Shown here: positions 43,609-47,814 of the stretch, one piece after another
How the letters are laid out: each line of letters starts with the position of its first letter
Position numbering within the stretch: the first letter of the stretch is position 1
Assembly (NCBI GenBank): GCA_029260055.1
Contig: JAJDDX010000408.1
Span: 1 to 47,814, forward strand
DNA from: Phycisphaerae bacterium
GTDB taxonomy: Bacteria; Planctomycetota; Phycisphaerae; UBA1845
Direction: 5' to 3'
Length of the DNA: 47,814 bases
Notes under the pieces: generated by a model
What the model was told of the DNA's origin: nothing
The model's input: the letters and a program-made list of their open reading frames with translations, nothing else
Databases searched by the model: none
Made by a program: the position numbers and the translations under genes

Positions 43609-44361
43609 ATGATCTACGCAGCTATGACCTTCTGGCTCCTGGTGATCGTTCTGACGGCCTGGGGCGTACACCGCCTTTGGAGCGGGATGGTCAAGCCCAA
43701 GGTGTTCAACGCGATCCTGCTACCCGGCACGCTGGTCGCTCAGCTCGGGCAGGTGCTCGGCCTGCTCGTCACCGGCGCGACGGTCACGAACACCACCCTC
43801 TTCAAGGACGACGACTCCGGCGATCCCGAGACCACGCCGAACCCGCAATCGAGAATCCCGGTCGTCGGCCCGGTGATCATCGGCATGCTTCCGGTCATGG
43901 CCTGTGCGATCGCCATTTACTTCGCCGCCCTTCACCTCGGGACCGCCATCCTACCGACGGTCACCGTACAAGCTGTCGGCCCGGAACTGCCGACGACGAT
44001 GGCCGGCGCGTGGCAACTGCTGCGTGACCAGATCAGCCTGGCGGAATCGCTCGTAACCGCCGCCCGTGTCGCTGACTACGCCAACTGGCACACGTGGGCG
44101 TTCCTCTACCTTCTGATCTGCCTCTCGGTTCGCACTGCACCCTTCCCGGGCAACCTGAAGGGTTCACTGGGCGCGATCGTGGTGCTCGGTGTCATAGCCG
44201 CGGCAGTCGCATCCATGTTCGCCGTCGAGGACCCGCGGATCATCGATGCTTGGTCCGTACTGAACCTCACCGTCGCGGCACTGCTGGTACTGTTGATGGC
44301 GAGCCTCTTCGTTCGGGGCGTCGTCGGTCTGGTCCAGGTACTGAGAAATGACGCATCCTGA
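43609..44361 (+). CDS. Multi-pass membrane protein, unknown function
   Basis: 250 residues with about five membrane helices: FWLLVIVLTAWGVHRLW, a NAILLPGTLVAQLGQVLGLLVTG segment, GPVIIGMLPVMACAIAIYFAALHL, TWAFLYLLICLSV and IVVLGVIAAAVASMF/AALLVLLMASLFV. A charged loop (KDDDSGDPETTPNPQSR) separates helices 2 and 3. The N-terminal region resembles planctomycete proteins that sit near zinc-dependent membrane proteases, but no HExxH or LDG motif is present, so no activity is claimed. The ATG at 43609 lacks a strong binding site. It starts 206 bases after valS, whose intervening bases include a short G/C hairpin (43511-43529). Confidence 0.7.
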   Translation: MIYAAMTFWLLVIVLTAWGVHRLWSGMVKPKVFNAILLPGTLVAQLGQVLGLLVTGATVTNTTLFKDDDSGDPETTPNPQSRIPVVGPVIIGMLPVMACAIAIYFAALHLGTAILPTVTVQAVGPELPTTMAGAWQLLRDQISLAESLVTAARVADYANWHTWAFLYLLICLSVRTAPFPGNLKGSLGAIVVLGVIAAAVASMFAVEDPRIIDAWSVLNLTVAALLVLLMASLFVRGVVGLVQVLRNDAS

Positions 44362-44775
44362 GGCGCCGCAACCTCGTGGGAGGCGCGCCCGGAATCGCTA
44401 CACGCGCCCGATTCTCTACCCCAAAACGGCGATTTGCCTACCTTCGCTGCGCGCTTCGGCGTCGCAGTGTAAGCAGTCACAAGTCGCCCTGCGGCAGTCT
44501 GGGGAAGCTCTTCACTCCCCACAGCACTTCCCGGTTCGGGGAATTCCCGAACTCCTGTCGCCAATGAGAAGGTGAGTCCGAAAATGTCTTGTCGCCGAGC
44601 GCCCGTTCAACTATAATGCTGGCGTCGTGCGACTTCCCGTCCTACCCGCACGACTTTGGGCATCGCTCGGCCGGGCCCCACTTTGAATCGACATCCAGAC
44701 GACGCCGTCATTCGCGGGGAAGTGACGCAATGAGAACTCAAAGTGATCGCCCGACCGATCGGTTGACGTGCTGTG
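44362..44775. other. 414-base intergenic stretch with a palindrome
   Basis: No gene recognised. It contains the palindrome at 44534-44552 and a TGGGGA/TCCCCA inverted pair at 44500-44521. Confidence 0.45.
44534..44552. promoter_or_regulatory. 19-base palindrome, possible operator
   Basis: GTTCGGG/CCCGAAC with centre GAATT. No T-run follows, so a terminator is unlikely; it could be a protein-binding site or another REP-like element. Confidence 0.3.
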
Positions 44776-44930
44776 TGCGCCCCAGTCTGGCATGGCGCCG
44801 CGCCGTGGGCCGGCGACTTTCGGCGCTTCGACGACACCAACGCGACGGCGGTGGGCTTCCTGAGGATAATCGTATCCGTTCTTCGCCCCGGTCGATGGCC
44901 CGGACCAACTCAGTCCGTTGGCGCGGAGGA
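44776..44930 (+). pseudogene. 3' remnant of a third copy of the YWTD-family gene
   Basis: The frame from about 44776 encodes PVWHGAAPWAGDFRRF-D-D-T-N, which lines up with PRVWLDLRPFLPDF...F-V-D-I-N near the C-terminus of the 45053 gene. The DNA then matches through GTATCCG and GGCCCGGACCAA, the counterpart of GATTGCCCGGACCAA at 47081. Matching the two parts needs a one-base frameshift and the original stop is lost, so this is decayed. Confidence 0.55.
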
Positions 44931-45085
44931 CGAACGAAGAGCGCGTTTGCCTGATAACTAAGCAGTCGACTGACCGGAAGCCCGTGTCCTCGACTCGCAT
45001 GCACAGGTTTTTTGGGGTGCGTCGCCGGACAGCGACGAGAGGAGACCGGATCATGACACTACGCTCAGCAATGCTCGTGATGGTT
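44894..45085 (+). repeat. Direct repeat covering gene end, leader and signal peptide, copy 1
   Basis: About 190 bases matching 47081-47270: the tail of the preceding gene copy, the leader (GTCGACTGACCGGA, GTGTCCTCGACTCGC, a small GTCGC/GCGAC stem), AGAGGAG and the first codons MTLRSA. Confidence 0.75.
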
Positions 45086-47107
45086 TTCGTGTTCGCGGTG
45101 CCGCCGATGTCCTTTCCCGGCACGTCGGCGTTAGCCCAGCAGATCTACTGGACTTCGCCTTCCGAGATCACCCGCGCCGAACTCGACGGGACGGATCCCA
45201 CCGTGCTCGTTTCAACGCACCCGCACTACGCCCTTGTCGGGCTCACGCTCGACCTGGCGGCCGGCAAGATGTACTGGGGGCAGTTGGACTCGAACGATCC
45301 GAACGGACCGGGGATTCGTCTCGCGAACCTCGACGGATCAGGGGCGGAACTCTTCATCCAGTCGACGCCGGACATCATCTCAGCCATCGCGTGGGACTTC
45401 AGCCGGGACAAAATATACTGGGCGATCGAAGACGGCGGCGGTCACGGGGTATGGCGTGCGAACGGAGACGGCACCGACGCCGCACACATCCACACCAGCC
45501 TGCGTCCCGAAGGGCTCGCCATTGATGTGCTGGGTGCTAGACTCTACTTCCAAGATGGTCGTCATCTTTACCGCTCCGACCTTGACGGTCGCGATATCGA
45601 GGATCTCCACACGGAGTCCTCCAGCATCGTAAACATCGCCTTGGATCCTGCGGCAGGCAAGCTGTATTGGTCTCATGGCAACTCGATTAGCGGAAGCAAC
45701 CTGGATGGCACGGAGCCCATCGCAATCTTGACCGGCCTGGCGGACCCGCGGGCAATAGCGGTCGACGCGGCCGGCGGGAAGATCTATTGGGGTGAGCAAG
45801 ACACGGGATGGATCATGCGGGCCGATTTGGATGGAACCAACGTCGAGCCGGTCGTCGTGACGGGCGCTTCGACGTACGTACGGGCCATGTTCCTGACGGC
45901 GAACGACTGTAACGATAACGGGGTCAATGATGACGAAGACATCGCGAGTGCGTCGAGCACCGACTGCAACCTGAACACCGTTCCGGATGAGTGCGAGCCG
46001 GATGACGACTGCAACGCTAACGGCGTGCCGGACTTCTGCGACAACCTCGATGGCACGAGCGACGACTGCAACGCCAACCTCGTCCCCGACGAGTGCGAAC
46101 CTGACTGCAACATCAACGGCGTGGCCGATGAGTGTGATATCACCGGAGGGCTCAGCGACGACTGCAACTTCGACATCGTCCCGGACGAGTGCCAGCCGCT
46201 CGAGGACTGCAACAACAACGGCGTAACCGATATCTGCGACATCGGGGCGAGCTTGGCTCTGGACTGCAACGTCAACCTGCGACCCGACTCCTGCGATATC
46301 GCCGGCGGGAGCAGCCCAGACGGCAACGCCAACGGGATTCCCGATGAGTGCGAAGGGAGCCCGATGCCCGACGCCACGTTCCACATCGACGGCACGGTTG
46401 TCGCCTGCACGACCGATGCTGACTGCCTTGTCGGTCTCGCCGCCAGCTCCGACGTATACTGTGTTCCGGCTTCCGGCACATGCTACGTGCAGCGCAACAG
46501 GTACCTCTCGATCGACCCGGACCCCGCCTTGGCCGAGGTACAGCCCGCACGCCGCATCAGCCTCGTCCTTGACGGCGGCGCGACCGCCGTGCTCGGCTGG
46601 GTCGGCGAACCCGTGCCCCTCACGAACATCGTCACGATCCCGCCGCAGCTTCTGTCCCGCATCGAAGCTGATCCGCACTACCGGAACTGGACGCTGGACA
46701 ACGACGGCCGTCCGTGGGAAGACTGGACCGTGCACGTCGGCGACTGCGAGACTTCACCGGGGCATACCTATCTCATACAGTCGATCCCTCCGGGGGCGGA
46801 CATTCTGGACGAGGCCAATTACTCCGAGTCGCTTGAGTTGCGTACCGTGACTCACAGTGGCGACGTCACCGGCTCCTCCATCGGGCAGCCGCCGGACGCA
46901 CTCAGGAACTTCAAGGATATCACTGCCGTGATCAGGGGCTTCGGGGGCGGCCAGACCGAGCCCAGGGTCTGGCTCGACCTTCGACCATTCTTACCGGATT
47001 TCACGAATATCAGCTTCGTGGACATCAACGGGGTGGTCGACGGCTTCAAGGGCGAGTCGTATCCGCTCGGCGCCCCGCTCGATTGCCCGGACCAAGTGAA
47101 TCCGTAG
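45053..47107 (+). CDS. Secreted YWTD beta-propeller protein with calcium-type DCN repeats
   Basis: 684 residues. AGAGGAG (45038-45044) stands 8 bases before the ATG at 45053; the frame opens earlier at 44918 inside the duplicated leader. The signal peptide is in the first about 30 residues (MLVMVFVFAVPPMSFPGTSALAQ). Residues about 33-280 form LDL-receptor class B/YWTD blades: KMYWGQLD, KIYWAIED, RLYFQDGR-like, KLYWSHGN, KIYWGEQD, each followed by xADLDGT. Residues about 284-434 hold nine tandem DCN-x-N-x-x-P-D-x-C-(D/E) units, a rigid calcium-binding stalk of thrombospondin type 3 style. The C-terminal about 250 residues form an unassigned domain with CTTDADCLVGLA and RNRYLSIDPDP. It is surface or extracellular. 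It is the upstream member of a tandem pair. Confidence 0.88.
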   Translation: MTLRSAMLVMVFVFAVPPMSFPGTSALAQQIYWTSPSEITRAELDGTDPTVLVSTHPHYALVGLTLDLAAGKMYWGQLDSNDPNGPGIRLANLDGSGAELFIQSTPDIISAIAWDFSRDKIYWAIEDGGGHGVWRANGDGTDAAHIHTSLRPEGLAIDVLGARLYFQDGRHLYRSDLDGRDIEDLHTESSSIVNIALDPAAGKLYWSHGNSISGSNLDGTEPIAILTGLADPRAIAVDAAGGKIYWGEQDTGWIMRADLDGTNVEPVVVTGASTYVRAMFLTANDCNDNGVNDDEDIASASSTDCNLNTVPDECEPDDDCNANGVPDFCDNLDGTSDDCNANLVPDECEPDCNINGVADECDITGGLSDDCNFDIVPDECQPLEDCNNNGVTDICDIGASLALDCNVNLRPDSCDIAGGSSPDGNANGIPDECEGSPMPDATFHIDGTVVACTTDADCLVGLAASSDVYCVPASGTCYVQRNRYLSIDPDPALAEVQPARRISLVLDGGATAVLGWVGEPVPLTNIVTIPPQLLSRIEADPHYRNWTLDNDGRPWEDWTVHVGDCETSPGHTYLIQSIPPGADILDEANYSESLELRTVTHSGDVTGSSIGQPPDALRNFKDITAVIRGFGGGQTEPRVWLDLRPFLPDFTNISFVDINGVVDGFKGESYPLGAPLDCPDQVNP

Positions 47108-47270
47108 ACACGGAGGGCGAACGGAGAGTACGTTTGTTTGACAACTCAGCCGTCGACTGACCGGAGGTCCGTGTCCTCGACTCGCGTGAATAGGTTTTGG
47201 GGTACGTCGCCGGACGGCGACGAGAGGAGACCTGACCATGACACTTCGATCAGCATTGCTCGTGACAGTT
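47081..47270 (+). repeat. Direct repeat covering gene end, leader and signal peptide, copy 2
   Basis: Second copy of 44894-45085. In this copy the leader stem is GTCGCC/GGCGAC around GGAC (47206-47221), one pair longer than in copy 1. Confidence 0.75.
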
Positions 47271-47814
47271 CTGGCGTCCATTTTGGCGCCAGCCGTGGCC
47301 GCCGACGAGTTCCGCATCTACTGGTCCGAGGAACGAAAATACGACGGCTTTAGCGGAATCCGCCGCGTCGCGACGGATGGAATCCAGGTCGAGACCGTCT
47401 TATGGACCACGGCGGATCACATCGCGCTGGATGGAGCACGGGACAGGATCTATTGGACTTTTGGAGGGCCGCAGAACCGCATCATGACGGCTTCCAAGCT
47501 GGGCGCGGCCCCCGAGATCCTCGTCGATGCACCGTACGGCGAAGGCGTGACGGTCGACCCCGTCGGAGCCAAGATCTACTGGGCGACGTCCGACCCAGGT
47601 ACCGTCCAGCGCGCCAACCTGGACGGCACGTCGGTCGAAACGCTGACCACGTACACCGATGACCTCCACGAGGTCGAGTTGGACATCAGCGGTGGGAAGA
47701 TGTACTTCGCTGGTTGGAGTTCCGGTTCCGGGGGCACTATCCGGCGTGCAAACCTCGATGGTTCCGACGCCGAGACGCTCGCAACTGGGCTGCCGACACC
47801 GTTCGATATCGCGC
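47238..47814 (+). CDS. Secreted YWTD beta-propeller protein, 5' part (cut by window edge)
   Basis: 192 codons are present before the window ends. The ATG at 47238 follows AGAGGAGA at about the same distance as in the upstream paralogue, and the first residues are almost the same (MTLRSALLVTVLASILAPAVA). Blades seen: RIYWSEER, RIYWTFGG, KIYWATSD and KMYFAGWS, followed by RANLDGT/S. The propeller is diverged from that of the 45053 gene, while leader and signal peptide are nearly identical. This is a tandem duplicate; whether it carries the DCN stalk cannot be seen. Confidence 0.85.
   Translation, partial: MTLRSALLVTVLASILAPAVAADEFRIYWSEERKYDGFSGIRRVATDGIQVETVLWTTADHIALDGARDRIYWTFGGPQNRIMTASKLGAAPEILVDAPYGEGVTVDPVGAKIYWATSDPGTVQRANLDGTSVETLTTYTDDLHEVELDISGGKMYFAGWSSGSGGTIRRANLDGSDAETLATGLPTPFDIA

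Overview
The window is GC-rich bacterial chromosome that reads as Planctomycetota, most likely a Phycisphaerae-type lineage. This is inferred from gene style, not from an rRNA. The signs are a large pool of secreted proteins with dockerin-like and DCN-x-N-x-x-P-D-x-C-D repeats, a prepilin-like protein with an H-box/DG tail, a Tat-exported sulfatase, two proteins ending in a PTVSTWG membrane-sorting tail, and short zinc-ribbon proteins. No rRNA, tRNA or CRISPR array was recognised.

Layout. 1-3.1 kb (minus): 5' part of ftsK, an ankyrin-repeat protein and a small zinc-ribbon protein. 3.4-6.9 kb (plus): a giant secreted beta-helix protein with an internal duplication. 7-9.4 kb: a membrane protein, a DinB-fold protein and a DUF1579-like protein. 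10-12.6 kb: a three-PAS hybrid histidine kinase. 13.5-18.8 kb: a secreted MsrB-MsrA fusion, a secreted dockerin-like protein whose tail is altered by a hairpin repeat, a class C beta-lactamase-fold hydrolase, a methyltransferase and a small membrane protein. 18.8-22.6 kb: a membrane HExxH protein divergent from an overlapping pair made of a degenerate membrane kinase and an atypical receiver. 22.7-29.1 kb (minus): a three-gene cluster of sulfatase, PhoD-like phosphatase and six-hairpin glycosidase-like lipoprotein, which looks like a unit for dismantling a decorated polysaccharide. 29.3-31.6 kb: prepilin-like and FG-GAP/CTERM proteins whose stops overlap at a shared CTAG. 31.7-33.5 kb: the ABC-F ATPase uup. 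33.5-36.1 kb: a palindrome-rich locus with a REP-associated tyrosine transposase (RAYT), a truncated second copy and several REP families. 36.1-43.4 kb: an AlbA_2-domain protein, ftcD and valS. 43.6-47.8 kb: a membrane protein and a tandem family of secreted YWTD-propeller proteins that runs off the right edge.

The most unusual feature is valS. The ORF is open over 1,360 codons and carries, in frame and between the editing domain and the WCISRQLWWGHR core motif, a complete-looking HUH/Y1 transposase domain flanked by perfect 25-bp inverted REP repeats. The host motifs on both sides are intact, so a RAYT element appears to have been accommodated inside an essential aminoacyl-tRNA synthetase. 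At least five families of short palindromes (stems CACTGGTGG, CACGGACAAGC, GCAGGCT, CCTTCGCG and GGTCCGC) lie in the window. One of them sits inside the 3' end of a coding region and extends a sorting-signal protein.

A second candidate for something undescribed is the overlapping kinase-like/receiver-like pair at 19.9-22.6 kb. It lacks the expected phospho-histidine and part of the ATP-binding motifs, and is driven by a recognisable promoter.
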